DNA from: DATHZQ01 sp965216945
Lineage (GTDB): Bacteria > Actinomycetota > Acidimicrobiia > Spongiisociales > UBA5794
DNA length: 64,000 nucleotides
Direction: 5' to 3'
NCBI GenBank assembly: GCA_965216945.1
Contig: CBDCGU010000003.1
Location: forward strand, 1,240,001-1,304,000
The position numbers and the translations under genes are program-made. Under the pieces are notes generated by a model. The model was not told the origin of the DNA. It did no database searches and worked only from the letters and a program-made list of their open reading frames with translations. Position 1 is the stretch's first letter, and every line of letters begins with the position of its first letter. Below are positions 49,860 to 59,220 of the stretch, one piece after another.

Positions 49860-50510
49860 TTACTCAATGCGGATGAACTCCGGCTCGGCCTCTTCCCTCT
49901 TCTCCACGCCGCGCAGGATCGCGATCTGCTTGATCCACTCGGCGATCCCTTGGATGAGCAGCAAGACGAACGCCACCACGATCATGGTCTTGATGGGAGC
50001 CCGGGGCAGGCCGCTCGGATCGGGTGACTGCTCGTTGAGACGCCACGACGTCTGTACCTGCGGCACCGAGACCCATATCCCGATGATGGCGAAGGGGATC
50101 AGTCCAATGGAGTGACCGATCAGGTCGATCCACGCCTTTGTCCGAGGCGGTTGCTCGGCGAACCAGAAGTCGACCCTCACGTTGATCTGGTGCTTGAGGA
50201 TGTAGCCGAACCCGAGCAGGAAGATCAGCGAGTACAGGTACCACTGCGCCTCGATCAGCCCGTTGTTGGTCAGCCGGTTGCCCGACAACTCGCCGGTGTA
50301 GCGCAGCACGACGTTGACGAATCCCACGGCGACGGTGACCAGAACTGCCCACTTGCTCAGCTTCCCGGTGAGTTCGGAGACGGCATCGGCTGCCCGCACA
50401 TAGCCGAGGGCGATCCGCATCAGGGGGCCGGGCCGGACTGCCGCATCGACGGCCTCGCCGGCGACGGCCTCGTCAGCCGCCTCTTCCAGCGTCTCCTCGC
50501 CCGATACCAC
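49860..50510 (-). CDS. dctQ: TRAP transporter small permease
   Basis: A 216-residue membrane protein with four helices and the DctQ pattern (AVLVTVAVGFVNVVLRYTGEL, EAQWYLYSLIFLLGFGYILKHQINVRVDFW). The GTG start at 50510 follows GGAGGAG. An acidic cytoplasmic N-terminal extension of about 35 residues precedes the first helix. It is the first gene of the TRAP operon and is divergent from the MurR-type regulator gene across 160 bases. TRAP and cell-wall salvage operons may share control by that regulator, but this is only from position. Confidence 0.92.
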   Translation of the reverse strand: MVSGEETLEEAADEAVAGEAVDAAVRPGPLMRIALGYVRAADAVSELTGKLSKWAVLVTVAVGFVNVVLRYTGELSGNRLTNNGLIEAQWYLYSLIFLLGFGYILKHQINVRVDFWFAEQPPRTKAWIDLIGHSIGLIPFAIIGIWVSVPQVQTSWRLNEQSPDPSGLPRAPIKTMIVVAFVLLLIQGIAEWIKQIAILRGVEKREEAEPEFIRIE

Positions 50511-50617
50511 GCAGACTCCTCCCGCCGCTCCAGCGACGCTCGGACCCTACCGGCGCCGAGTGTCCCGGTTCAAGCACATGCCTGACACCGTCGAGGTAAC
50601 GAGCAACGGAAAATTTC

Positions 50618-50647
50618 TTGACAGTACTAGCTGACTGGCGGTAACTT
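50618..50647 (+). promoter_or_regulatory. candidate promoter of the cell-wall salvage operon
   Basis: TTGACA at 50618-50623 and TAACTT at 50642-50647 are 18 bases apart, close to the housekeeping sigma consensus. Transcription would start near 50655, just before the ribosome site AGGAAGGGAG at 50656-50665. Because the predicted start overlaps the ribosome site region, the leader would be very short. Confidence 0.5.
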
Positions 50648-50670
50648 TCAACCACAGGAAGGGAGAACCA

Positions 50671-51591
50671 TTGACGGACGTTGATCCGGGCCGGCCGACG
50701 CCTACGGAACCCACGACCCAGATCAGGTCGGTTCTGTCCGAGTTGTCACCGGCTGAGACACGAGTGGCGAAGACCGTCCTGGCCGCCCCGGGACATGCCG
50801 CCGCTACGCCCATCGGCGAGCTGGCATCGGCAGCGGATACGTCCGAAGCCACCGTGGTCCGGTTCTGCAAGAAGGCGGGGTTCTCCGGCTACCCCAGCTT
50901 GCGACTCGCACTGGCATCCGAGATGGGACGCGGCGCCGCAAGCGGACGCGCTCGTGCACTCGACGATCTCGACATCGCCCCTGAGGATTCGATCACCGAC
51001 ATGGTCGCCAAGGTGGCAGGAGCCGACGCCCGAGCCGTCTCGGATACCGCCAAGACGATCGACATAGCCGCCCTCGAACGGGCCATCCTCGCTGTGGGGA
51101 CCGCGGCACGGATCGTCGTGTTCGGCGTCGGGGCCTCAGGCATCGTCGCTCGCGACCTGGAGCAGAAGATCGAACGGCTCGGCAAGCAGATCAAGGCACA
51201 CACCGACGTCCACTCGGCCGTGATGGCCGCCTCGCTCCTGGGCCCAGGCGATGTCGCGTTCGGGATCTCGCACACTGGTGAGACGCCGGACACCGTCGAA
51301 CCGTTCGCCCTGGCCGCAGACCAGGGTGCCGCAACGATCGCCATCACGAACTACGCCAAGTCGGCTCTGGCAAACCGTGCCGACATCGTTCTGCTCACCG
51401 TGGCCCCCGAGTCGGAGTTGCGCTCCGGCGCGATGTCGAGCCGCGTTGCGCAGCTCTCCATCGTCGATTTCTTGTGTATCGGGCTGGTGCGCGCCGCACC
51501 CGAGGAAGCGCGGGCAGCGTTGGCACGGACCAAGGCCGCAGTCGCCGGCCGGCTCGGGGGCGGGGCGCGGCGAAGGATGCTCAGTGCCTGA
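50671..51591 (+). CDS. MurR/RpiR-family transcriptional regulator
   Basis: A 306-residue regulator starting with TTG after AGGAAGGGAG. Residues 15-90 are the HTH_6 domain (LSPAETRVAKTVLAAPGHAA, SEATVVRFCKKAGFSGYPSL). Residues about 120-270 are the sugar-isomerase-like SIS domain (ARIVVFGVGASGIVARDLE, VAFGISHTGETPDTVEPFALA), which binds a phosphosugar. Next to murQ and anmK, the ligand is probably MurNAc-6-phosphate, and the protein probably represses this operon, as E. coli MurR represses murQP. The stop overlaps murQ by 8 bases. The ligand is inferred from context. Confidence 0.9.
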   Translation: MTDVDPGRPTPTEPTTQIRSVLSELSPAETRVAKTVLAAPGHAAATPIGELASAADTSEATVVRFCKKAGFSGYPSLRLALASEMGRGAASGRARALDDLDIAPEDSITDMVAKVAGADARAVSDTAKTIDIAALERAILAVGTAARIVVFGVGASGIVARDLEQKIERLGKQIKAHTDVHSAVMAASLLGPGDVAFGISHTGETPDTVEPFALAADQGAATIAITNYAKSALANRADIVLLTVAPESELRSGAMSSRVAQLSIVDFLCIGLVRAAPEEARAALARTKAAVAGRLGGGARRRMLSA

Positions 51592-52501
51592 GGTACCCCG
51601 GGCTCTCGCAAGCACCGAGTTGAGGAATCCGTCCACGGTCGATCTCGACCTCATGTCTTCGGCCGAGATTCTGCACGCCATGAATCAAGAGGACGCAACC
51701 GTCGCCGCTGCCGTGAGCGCCGCGCTGCCGCAGATCGCCCGACTCGTCGACGAGGCCACGCACCGGTATCGGGCCGGCGGATCGATCCACTACTTCGGCG
51801 CCGGCACCTCGGGACGGCTTGCAGTTCTCGACGCTGCCGAGCTGGTACCCACTTTCTCCGTCGACCCGCTCCGCTTCAGAGCTCACCATGCGGGCGGACC
51901 GACCGCACTCACGACCGCGATGGAGGACGTCGAGGACGATGAGGTATCGGGTCGACACGACGCCGGCGACGTCGCGGGCGGCGACATCGCGCTCGGCCTC
52001 ACCGCAAGCGGGTCGACACCGTACGTGCTCGCAGCACTGTCCACCGCTCACGACACCGGGGCATTCACGGCGCTCGTCACGTGCAACCGAGAGATCACCG
52101 CTCCCCCGTGCGCCGATCTCCTCATTCTGGTCGACACCGGACCGGAGGTGTTGACGGGCTCGACGAGGCTGAAAGCTGGCACCGCCCAGAAGCTGGTCCT
52201 CAACATGTTCTCCACGGCGCTGATGGTCCGGCTTGGCCACACGTACTCCAACCTCATGGTCGACCTCTCGCCGAGCAATGGAAAGCTGCGCAGCCGCCTG
52301 ACCCAGATCGTCGTGGAGGCAACGGACGCCCCGCTCGAGGCGTGCCGGGCGGCATTGGATGCCGCAGGCGGCGACGTGAGGGTGGCGATCGTGAGTCTTC
52401 AGGGAGCAGGCGGGATCGCCGCAGCCCGAGAAGTGCTGCGGACCAATGGGGGGGACGTTCGCACGGCCCTCGCGGCCGTTCAGAGAGAGAACACGAAGTG
52501 A
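51584..52501 (+). CDS. murQ: N-acetylmuramic acid 6-phosphate etherase
   Basis: A 305-residue cytosolic lyase that cleaves the D-lactyl ether of MurNAc-6-P to GlcNAc-6-P and lactate. The SIS domain motifs are YFGAGTSGRLAVLDAAELVPTF, AMEDVEDD, ALGLTASGSTPYVLAAL and GSTRLKAGTAQKLVLNMFSTALMV. The two acidic residues used in catalysis by E. coli MurQ have equivalents in DAAE and MEDVED. The GTG at 51584 overlaps the regulator gene, so translation is coupled. A C-terminal UBA-like helical domain (ACRAALDAAGGDVRVAIV) is normal for the family. All key motifs are intact. Confidence 0.96.
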   Translation: MPEVPRALASTELRNPSTVDLDLMSSAEILHAMNQEDATVAAAVSAALPQIARLVDEATHRYRAGGSIHYFGAGTSGRLAVLDAAELVPTFSVDPLRFRAHHAGGPTALTTAMEDVEDDEVSGRHDAGDVAGGDIALGLTASGSTPYVLAALSTAHDTGAFTALVTCNREITAPPCADLLILVDTGPEVLTGSTRLKAGTAQKLVLNMFSTALMVRLGHTYSNLMVDLSPSNGKLRSRLTQIVVEATDAPLEACRAALDAAGGDVRVAIVSLQGAGGIAAAREVLRTNGGDVRTALAAVQRENTK

Positions 52502-54141
52502 TGCTGAAAAAGAGCAAAGGCAATGGCAACGCGACAGACAGGACGGACATCGTGAGGACTCGCACACGCTCATACCGCTCATCGTGGATGGCGACTCTCA
52601 TCGTCATCATGCTCGCCATCGCAGCCTGCGGAGGATCCGGCACGGACGACGGAGCCGGAGCAACAAGCGCACCGGATGCCGATTCCGGTGAGGCTCCGGC
52701 CGGCGGCGAGGGTGGCACCCTCGTCGTGGGACGCACCGGCGACATCGACGTCCTCGACCCTCACCTCGCCACAGCATTCCAGTCGGTGCGGACACTCGAG
52801 CTCGTATACGACACGCTGTTCATGTTGAACCCCGAGCTGCTGGTCGAGCCGGGCCTGGCCGAATCGTGGGAGTTCTCGGACGATGGCGCACAGCTGACGA
52901 TCACCCTGCGCGAGGGAGTCGTCTTCCACGACGGGTCGACGCTCGACTCGAGCGACGTTGCGGCTTCGCTGGAGCGAATCCTCGACGAAGGCACGGGCGC
53001 CGTCGCTCGATCCAACGTGTTGAGCATCGCAAGTATCGACACGCCGGACGCCTCGACGGTCGTGCTCGACCTCAGCCAACCAGACGGCACGATCGTGACC
53101 TCACTTGCGGATCCCAACACTGCGATCGTGTCCACCGAGGCCATCGAGGCCGGCACGATCGACCGAGAACCGGTGGGCAGCGGACCCTTTGCGTGGTCCG
53201 AGTGGGACCAGGGGACCTCCGTGACGCTCGTCGCAAACGACGATTTCTGGGGCGATGGCCCGTTCATCGAGGAACTCGTCTTCCGGGTCATTCCGGACGA
53301 GTCCTCCGTACTCTCGGGCCTGCGGGCGGGTCAGATCCAGCTGGGCGAGCTGACGGACCCGGTGATCGTGCTCCAAGCAAACGAGCCGAACATCGTGCAA
53401 CACAAAACGCCTGCGCTGTCGTACCACGCGTTGATGCTCAACTCGCGGCGACCGCCGCTCGACAACCTGCAGGTCCGTCAGGCGATCGCTTGCTCCATCG
53501 ACCGTCAGCAGGTCGTCGATACCGCGGCGCTCGGCGAAGGCAAGGTGACCGGTCCCATCACGATTCCGGCATATGAGTCGGACGCCGACGGCTTGCCATG
53601 TGAGGGCCAGCGTGACGTCGACGAGGCAAAGCGGCTCCTCGGCGAAGCCGGTGTCGGCGACGTGACCATCAACGCCATCGTGCTCACCGGCGGCTATGCG
53701 CTGGCGACGCCCGTGGCCGAGAGCCTCAAGGCACAGCTCGCCGAGGCAGGCATCAATCTCGAATTGCAGCTCCTCGAGCGCGGCACCTATGTCGACCGAT
53801 GGCTCGCCGCCGACTTCGACGCTGCGGTTGCGCTCAACGGGGGTCGGCCGGACCCGCACCAGATGTACGTGCGCTACTGGACGTCGGACGGGAACCTGAA
53901 CGATGTCGCTGCATTCTCGAATGCGGCGCTGGATGATGCCATGGCGCAGGGCCAGGCCGAGACCGATCCGGCAGCCAGGGCGGACGCCTACGACGCGTTC
54001 TCAGAGGAGCTGCAACAGCAGTCACCGTGGATCTGGCTGTTCAGCGGCTTCGAGTACGTGCTGCACACGGATGCGGTGACGGGCTTCGAGCCGATACCGA
54101 ACGGCTCGTTGCGCTCGCTGGCGCAGACGCGGCTCGGATAG
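52501..54141 (+). CDS. peptide/muropeptide-binding lipoprotein of an ABC transporter
   Basis: A 546-residue family-5 solute-binding protein. After a basic start, a signal peptide ends in the lipobox LAIAAC. The mature domain begins GGTLVVGRTGDIDVLDPHLA and contains VYDTLFMLNPELLVEPGLAESWEFSDDG, the family signature. The ATG at 52501 overlaps the murQ stop by one base; GTG at 52552 is another possible start, nearer the signal peptide. Family-5 proteins bind di- and oligopeptides, nickel or, as in MppA, murein peptides. Lying between murQ and anmK, this one probably binds anhydro-muropeptides or MurNAc-containing peptides. Confidence 0.9.
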   Translation: MLKKSKGNGNATDRTDIVRTRTRSYRSSWMATLIVIMLAIAACGGSGTDDGAGATSAPDADSGEAPAGGEGGTLVVGRTGDIDVLDPHLATAFQSVRTLELVYDTLFMLNPELLVEPGLAESWEFSDDGAQLTITLREGVVFHDGSTLDSSDVAASLERILDEGTGAVARSNVLSIASIDTPDASTVVLDLSQPDGTIVTSLADPNTAIVSTEAIEAGTIDREPVGSGPFAWSEWDQGTSVTLVANDDFWGDGPFIEELVFRVIPDESSVLSGLRAGQIQLGELTDPVIVLQANEPNIVQHKTPALSYHALMLNSRRPPLDNLQVRQAIACSIDRQQVVDTAALGEGKVTGPITIPAYESDADGLPCEGQRDVDEAKRLLGEAGVGDVTINAIVLTGGYALATPVAESLKAQLAEAGINLELQLLERGTYVDRWLAADFDAAVALNGGRPDPHQMYVRYWTSDGNLNDVAAFSNAALDDAMAQGQAETDPAARADAYDAFSEELQQQSPWIWLFSGFEYVLHTDAVTGFEPIPNGSLRSLAQTRLG

Positions 54142-54156
54142 TCGAGGGAGGTTCGT

Positions 54157-55116
54157 ATGTCCCGTCGCTACCTGCTCCGAAGGCTCGGGGGCTCGCTCCT
54201 CACACTGTTCGGCGTCGCCGTGCTCGTCTTCGTCATCCTCCGGCTGATACCCGGAGATGAGATCACGGGCACGCTCGGCATCGAGTCCGGAGTGCTCACC
54301 GACGCCCAGCGCACCGCACTGGAGGAGTACTTCGGTATCGGGCAGTCCCCTTTCGCCCAGTTCGGGAGCTGGGTCGGAAACGTGCTGACCGGCAATCTCG
54401 GGTTCTCGGTCAGGAGCGGAACGTCGGTTGGCTCGCTGATCCTCGACGCCCTCCCCGTCACGCTCGAGCTGGCGATTCTCGCCTTGCTCATCGGCGTCCT
54501 GATCGGTGTGCCCCTGGGCATCTTCGCCGCGTCGCGACAAGGCAAGGCACCAGATGTGATCGTGCAGGGATTCGGGCTCCTGGGGCTGGCGGTGCCGAAC
54601 TTCGTCATCGCCACCTTCCTGGTGACCCTCGTTGCTTCGTGGCTCGGCTATTTCCCCAACGCCGCCGGCTACACGCCGCTTTGGGAAGACCCCTGGCTGA
54701 ACATCCAGCAGATGGTCTTCCCGGCGATATCTCTGGGCATCGCCCTGGCCGGCTCGATCATGAGAACTGCGCGCAGTGCGTTCCTGGAGGTCTCGACCCA
54801 GTCCTTCGTGCGCACGGCGCGGGGGAAGGGCATCTCGCCTCGCCGGGTCAAGTGGCGGCACATCTTCAAGAACGCCGCGATCCCGGTGGTGACCATCACC
54901 GGCATCCAGTTCGGATACCTGCTCGGCGGCACCGTGATCGTGGAACAGATCTTTGCGCTGCCCGGGCTCGGCAGGCTGGTGTTCAACGCCATCAACCAGC
55001 GAGAGTTCGCCGTGGTCCAGAGCTCCATCCTCGTCATCGCCGTGCTGTTCGTCTTCATCAACCTGGCTGTGGACCTCATCTACGCCAGGCTCGACCCGAG
55101 GGTGCAATACGAATGA
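54157..55116 (+). CDS. ABC transporter permease, DppB-type
   Basis: A 319-residue membrane protein with six helices of the oligopeptide-permease family: RRLGGSLLTLFGVAVLVFVILRLIPGD at the start, ALPVTLELAILALLIGVLIGVPLGI, the EAA loop (RTARSAFLEVSTQSFVRTARGKGISPRRVKWRHIFKNA) that meets the ATPases, and the last segment FVFINLAVDLIYARLDPRV. It follows the binding protein after 15 bases and overlaps DppC by 4 bases. With DppC it forms the channel for the salvage operon. Confidence 0.94.
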   Translation: MSRRYLLRRLGGSLLTLFGVAVLVFVILRLIPGDEITGTLGIESGVLTDAQRTALEEYFGIGQSPFAQFGSWVGNVLTGNLGFSVRSGTSVGSLILDALPVTLELAILALLIGVLIGVPLGIFAASRQGKAPDVIVQGFGLLGLAVPNFVIATFLVTLVASWLGYFPNAAGYTPLWEDPWLNIQQMVFPAISLGIALAGSIMRTARSAFLEVSTQSFVRTARGKGISPRRVKWRHIFKNAAIPVVTITGIQFGYLLGGTVIVEQIFALPGLGRLVFNAINQREFAVVQSSILVIAVLFVFINLAVDLIYARLDPRVQYE

Positions 55117-56003
55117 CCGACATCGCAGCAACCGTCGAAATCATCGAAGAGCCGGTCCCCTACGAATCTCCAGGGTTCTGGAAGCGGCTGTTCACCAACC
55201 CGATCGGGGCCGTTGGCGTGGCGATCGTCAGCCTGCTGCTCCTCGGTGCCGTCGCCGCCGCCTTGGGCGTGCTCCCCTACGACCCGACCGAGCAGATACC
55301 GGCCGAGAGGCTGACGGGTCCATCTGCCGATCACCTGTTCGGCACCGACCAATTCGGGCGCGATGTGTTCTCCAGAGTGCTCGCCGCCCTCCAGTTGTCG
55401 TTCCAGGTGGCGTTCGTCTCGGTAGCGATCGCATCCGTCGTCGGCACCTCATTCGGTGTGCTCGCGGGATTCCTTGGTGGCTGGACCGACTCGGTGATCA
55501 TGCGGACGGCGGACGTGTTCTTCGCATTTCCCGCCATATTGCTCGCGCTCGCAGTGGTGACCGCGCTCGGTGCGGGCTGGTTCAACGCTGCGATCGCCGT
55601 TGCGATCGTCTACACGCCGGTATTCATCAGAGTCGCTCGCGGCCCCACATTGTCGGTCCGCAGCGCCGACTACGTGCTGGCCGGCGTCACCCTGGGCTAC
55701 TCGACACCTCGGATCCTCTTCAGACATGTTCTCCCGAACGTGTCCGCAGCGGTGATCGTCCAGGTGACACTGTCGCTCTCGTGGGCGATTCTGACGGAGT
55801 CGTCCCTGAGCTTCCTCGGACTGGGGGCCCAGCCGCCCAACGCCTCGTTGGGTCTGCTGGTGGCCGATGCCAGGGCCTTCGCCACGATCGCGCCGTGGAC
55901 GCTGATCTTCCCTTCGCTTGCGATCGTGGCCGCAGTGCTGGGACTGAACCTGCTCGGTGACGGATTCCGCGACGCGCTGGATCCGGCCAGGAGGGATCAA
56001 TGA
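55113..56003 (+). CDS. ABC transporter permease, DppC-type
   Basis: A 296-residue membrane protein with six helices and the DppC/OppC features: an N-terminal FWKRLFTNPIGAVGVAIV, HLFGTDQFGRDVFSRVL, and the EAA loop ARGPTLSVRSADYVLAGVTLGYSTPRILFRHVLPN, ending LGDGFRDALDPARRDQ. It is coupled to DppB and AnmK by ATGA overlaps. The kinase is therefore encoded in the middle of the transporter genes, tying transport to anhydro-MurNAc use. Confidence 0.94.
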   Translation: MTDIAATVEIIEEPVPYESPGFWKRLFTNPIGAVGVAIVSLLLLGAVAAALGVLPYDPTEQIPAERLTGPSADHLFGTDQFGRDVFSRVLAALQLSFQVAFVSVAIASVVGTSFGVLAGFLGGWTDSVIMRTADVFFAFPAILLALAVVTALGAGWFNAAIAVAIVYTPVFIRVARGPTLSVRSADYVLAGVTLGYSTPRILFRHVLPNVSAAVIVQVTLSLSWAILTESSLSFLGLGAQPPNASLGLLVADARAFATIAPWTLIFPSLAIVAAVLGLNLLGDGFRDALDPARRDQ

Positions 56004-57217
56004 CCAGCACACAGGACATCCGTCCGGTGACCGTGCTTGGTCTCATTTCGGGCACCTCACATGACGGCATCGACGCCGCCGTCGCAGAATTCGCCGTGCT
56101 CGGTGCCGACGTGCTCATGACCCCGCAGGGACAAAGGACGTACCCGTTCCCCGACCCCGTCGACGATCTGATCCGCGCCGTTTTGCCACCCAACGCCACC
56201 ACAGCGGGCGCCATCTGCCAACTCGACACGATGTTGGGCAGGGCCTTTGCCGGTGTGGCGAGCGATGCGATGGCCGAGCTGTCGACCGCACCGGTCGACC
56301 TCATCTCCAGCCACGGTCAGACCGTGTTTCATTGGGAGGTGGGAGGTCGCGCGCTCGGAACACTCCAGCTCGGTCAGCCGGCCTATGTCGCGGAAATGAC
56401 CGGGGTGCCGGTCGTATCTGACATCCGTGCAAGGGACATCGCTGCGGGTGGTCACGGCGCACCCTTGGCGTCGACCCTGGACGTGATGCTCCTCGGCGGC
56501 CAGACCGAGGATGTCGTGGCGATGCTCAACCTCGGCGGAATAGCCAACATGACCGTCGTGGGCGGCGCTACGGGGCCGTTCGCCTACGACCTCGGTCCCG
56601 CCAACGCCCTGATCGATGCTGCAGTGACGCTTTTCAGTGGCGGTGCCGAGCCCTTCGACGTCGACGGGCGAAACGCCGCAGCAGGAAACACCGACCCTGC
56701 GCTCCTCAAGGAACTGCTCGCAGATCCGTACTACTCGTTACCGGCCCCGAAATCGACCGGCAAGGAGCTCTTCAACATCTCGTATCTGCGATCGTTCCTG
56801 AGCAGGCACCCGACACTCGCCCCTCGAGACGCCATCGCGACGTTGACCGCACATGCGGCAGAGGTCGTCGCTACCGAACTCGAGGCACAGAAGGTGACGC
56901 AGGTGATCGCCAGCGGCGGCGGTGTTCACAACCCGGTGCTGATGGCAGAGATCGACACGAGAACGGGACCGTCGATCGGCTTGCGGGTCATCGACGAACT
57001 GGGAGTGCCGGCGGACAGCAAGGAGGCCTTCGCCGTTGCCCTCATCGGGTTCCTCACCTCGGTCGGTGCTCCCGGAGTGATCCCGTCATGCACGGGTTCG
57101 ACACATGCAACGGTCTTGGGTTCGGTGACACCGGGTCGACCGCCCCTGTCGTTCCCTTCCTTCGGAACGCTCGCCAAGACCCCGGATCGGCTGGTCGTCA
57201 ACACCAAGGAGAGCTGA
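56000..57217 (+). CDS. anmK: anhydro-N-acetylmuramic acid kinase
   Basis: A 405-residue cytosolic kinase that opens the 1,6-anhydro ring of anhMurNAc and phosphorylates it to MurNAc-6-P, the substrate of MurQ. The motifs are GLISGTSHDGIDAAVAEF (ATP site), LISSHGQTVFH, VVSDIRARDIAAGGHGAPL, LNLGGIANMTVVG and the C-terminal SGGGVHNPVLMAEI with DSKEAFAVALIGFL. The length is slightly longer than E. coli AnmK (369). It overlaps dppC and shares its last base with the start of the DppD-type gene. The anhydro sugar arises from lytic transglycosylases, so the operon is aimed at recycling such turnover products. Confidence 0.95.
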   Translation: MTSTQDIRPVTVLGLISGTSHDGIDAAVAEFAVLGADVLMTPQGQRTYPFPDPVDDLIRAVLPPNATTAGAICQLDTMLGRAFAGVASDAMAELSTAPVDLISSHGQTVFHWEVGGRALGTLQLGQPAYVAEMTGVPVVSDIRARDIAAGGHGAPLASTLDVMLLGGQTEDVVAMLNLGGIANMTVVGGATGPFAYDLGPANALIDAAVTLFSGGAEPFDVDGRNAAAGNTDPALLKELLADPYYSLPAPKSTGKELFNISYLRSFLSRHPTLAPRDAIATLTAHAAEVVATELEAQKVTQVIASGGGVHNPVLMAEIDTRTGPSIGLRVIDELGVPADSKEAFAVALIGFLTSVGAPGVIPSCTGSTHATVLGSVTPGRPPLSFPSFGTLAKTPDRLVVNTKES

Positions 57218-58191
57218 TGGCGCTACTCGAGATCGACAACCTGACGACAAGTGTGTTCAGGCGCGGCGGCTACGAGATGCCCGTCATCCGCGATGTCACC
57301 GTATCCGTCGATCGCGGTGAGACGATCGGCGTCGTCGGCGAGTCCGGATCCGGCAAGTCTGTGACGTGGCTGTCGGTGATGGGGCTCATTCCCTCCCCGC
57401 CGATGAAGATCACCAGCGGTTCGATCGTGCTCGACGGCGTGGAGCTGACCGGTCGGAGCGAGGAGGACATGCTTGCGATCCGCGGCCGGAAGATGGCCAT
57501 GGTGTATCAGGACCCGATGACGTCGCTCAACCCGGTGATGCGCATCGGCGACCAGATCGACGAAGGCCAGTTGGCCCACGGGCGAACGCAGACGCAATCG
57601 AGAGAACGCACGCTGGAGGTGCTCGGCGAGGTCGGCATTCCCGACCCGCCGCGGGTAGCCGAAGCGTATCCACACGAGCTGTCCGGGGGCATGCGGCAAC
57701 GGGTGATGATCGCCATCGCCCTGGCGCTCTCCCCCGATCTGCTCATCTTCGACGAGCCGACCACGGCGCTCGACGTCACGATCCAGCAGCAGATCCTGTA
57801 CCTGGTGCGCGAGCTCCAGAAGAAAACCGGAGTCGCCGTGGTGTGGGTGACACATGACCTCGGCGTCGTGGCGCGACTCGTCAACCGTGTCGTCGTGATG
57901 TACGGCGGCAAGGTGGTGGAATTCGGCGCAACCCACGACATCTTCGGCGATCCACAACATCCGTATACGGCGGGCCTGCTCGCCGCCGTACCGAAACTCC
58001 GATCAGAGGACCGAGGCGCGCTGGCCCAGATACCGGGGTTCCCACCGGACTTGGACAAGATGCCTCGAGGATGCCCATTCGAACCTCGTTGCCGCCTGAG
58101 CGTCGATCGCTGCATCGACGAGATGCCGCCGCTGGAACCGAGAGGCGGCACGGAAGTCGCATGCTGGGTGCCGAAGGGAGACTGGAGATGA
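57217..58191 (+). CDS. ABC transporter ATPase, DppD-type
   Basis: A 324-residue nucleotide-binding subunit. The Walker A is GESGSGKS, Q-loop in YQDPMTSLNP, signature ELSGGMRQR, Walker B DLLIFDEPTTALD and the H-loop WVTHDLG. The C-terminal extension has the Cys set C-P-F-E-P-R-C with later C residues that bind an iron-sulfur cluster in the DppD/OppD family (GCPFEPRCRLSVDRC). It pairs with the next ATPase to power import and overlaps its gene by 4 bases. Confidence 0.95.
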   Translation: MALLEIDNLTTSVFRRGGYEMPVIRDVTVSVDRGETIGVVGESGSGKSVTWLSVMGLIPSPPMKITSGSIVLDGVELTGRSEEDMLAIRGRKMAMVYQDPMTSLNPVMRIGDQIDEGQLAHGRTQTQSRERTLEVLGEVGIPDPPRVAEAYPHELSGGMRQRVMIAIALALSPDLLIFDEPTTALDVTIQQQILYLVRELQKKTGVAVVWVTHDLGVVARLVNRVVVMYGGKVVEFGATHDIFGDPQHPYTAGLLAAVPKLRSEDRGALAQIPGFPPDLDKMPRGCPFEPRCRLSVDRCIDEMPPLEPRGGTEVACWVPKGDWR

Positions 58192-59180
58192 CACCCGTCA
58201 TTCGTACGCAGAACCTCACCAAGATCTATCCCGTGCGGGGCTCCGAGACGGGCGTTCGTGCACTCGTGGACGTCGACCTGGAGATCGCCGCGGGCGAGAC
58301 GGTGGGGATCGTCGGGGAGAGCGGTTGCGGAAAGTCGACGCTGGCCAAGGTGCTCGTCGGTCTCGAGAAGGCATCCTCCGGCACCTATGAGCTGCTCGGC
58401 AAGGACGTCACGAACTTGAAACCATCCGAGTTTCGCAAGCACCGCACAGACATCCAGATGGTCTTCCAGGACCCTTTCGGATCACTGAATCCACGGCAAC
58501 GGGTGGGCGCAACCCTGGAGGAGGTCCTCGTCGTCCACAACATCGCCAAGAGCTCCACGGAGCGCAAACGGCGGGTCCTCGAGCTCCTCGACCTCGTGGG
58601 ACTCCGTGATACGTTTGCCGATCGGCTACCGGGTCAACTCTCTGGTGGGCAACGCCAGCGGGTCGGGATCGCAAGGGCGCTCGCAGTCGAACCTTCGATC
58701 TTGGTGCTCGACGAGTCGATCTCGGCCCTCGACGTCTCGATCCAGGCCGCGGTGATGAACCTGCTGGTCAAACTGCGCGACGAGCTGGAGCTGACCTACC
58801 TGTTCATAGCTCACGACCTGAGCATGGTTCGTCACGTCTCGGATCGCATCGCGGTCATGTATCTGGGACGCATCGTCGAGCTCGGGAATTGGAGGAGTGT
58901 CTCCGACGACCCACTGCATCCCTACTCGATCGCACTGCAACATGCGATCCCGGTGCCCGACCCCACGCTCGAGACCGGAGAGATCGAAACCCCCATCAGC
59001 GGCGAGATTCCCAATCCCGCAAATCCACCGCACGGCTGTACCTTCCATCCGCGGTGTCCTGAGGTCCAGACCATCTGCCGCGACGTATCGCCGCCGCTCG
59101 AGCCTGCCGCAGGACGGCGAGTGGCGTGCCATGTCGTACAGCAGAGGCTGCAGTCGGCCGGCGTCGCACCCGACAGGTGA
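58188..59180 (+). CDS. ABC transporter ATPase, DppF-type
   Basis: A 330-residue second nucleotide-binding subunit. The Walker A is GESGCGKS, signature QLSGGQRQR, Walker B SILVLDESISALD and H-loop IAHDLS. The C-terminal Cys set is HGCTFHPRCPEVQTICRDV. The Walker B reads DES instead of the common DEP/DEA form but keeps the catalytic Glu. It forms a heterodimer with the upstream DppD-type protein. The SIS-domain gene follows after about 40 bases. Confidence 0.94.
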   Translation: MTPVIRTQNLTKIYPVRGSETGVRALVDVDLEIAAGETVGIVGESGCGKSTLAKVLVGLEKASSGTYELLGKDVTNLKPSEFRKHRTDIQMVFQDPFGSLNPRQRVGATLEEVLVVHNIAKSSTERKRRVLELLDLVGLRDTFADRLPGQLSGGQRQRVGIARALAVEPSILVLDESISALDVSIQAAVMNLLVKLRDELELTYLFIAHDLSMVRHVSDRIAVMYLGRIVELGNWRSVSDDPLHPYSIALQHAIPVPDPTLETGEIETPISGEIPNPANPPHGCTFHPRCPEVQTICRDVSPPLEPAAGRRVACHVVQQRLQSAGVAPDR

Positions 59181-59220
59181 GGCCCGGTCCCCGCGGCGTG
59201 TCGTCAGAACCGAAGACAGC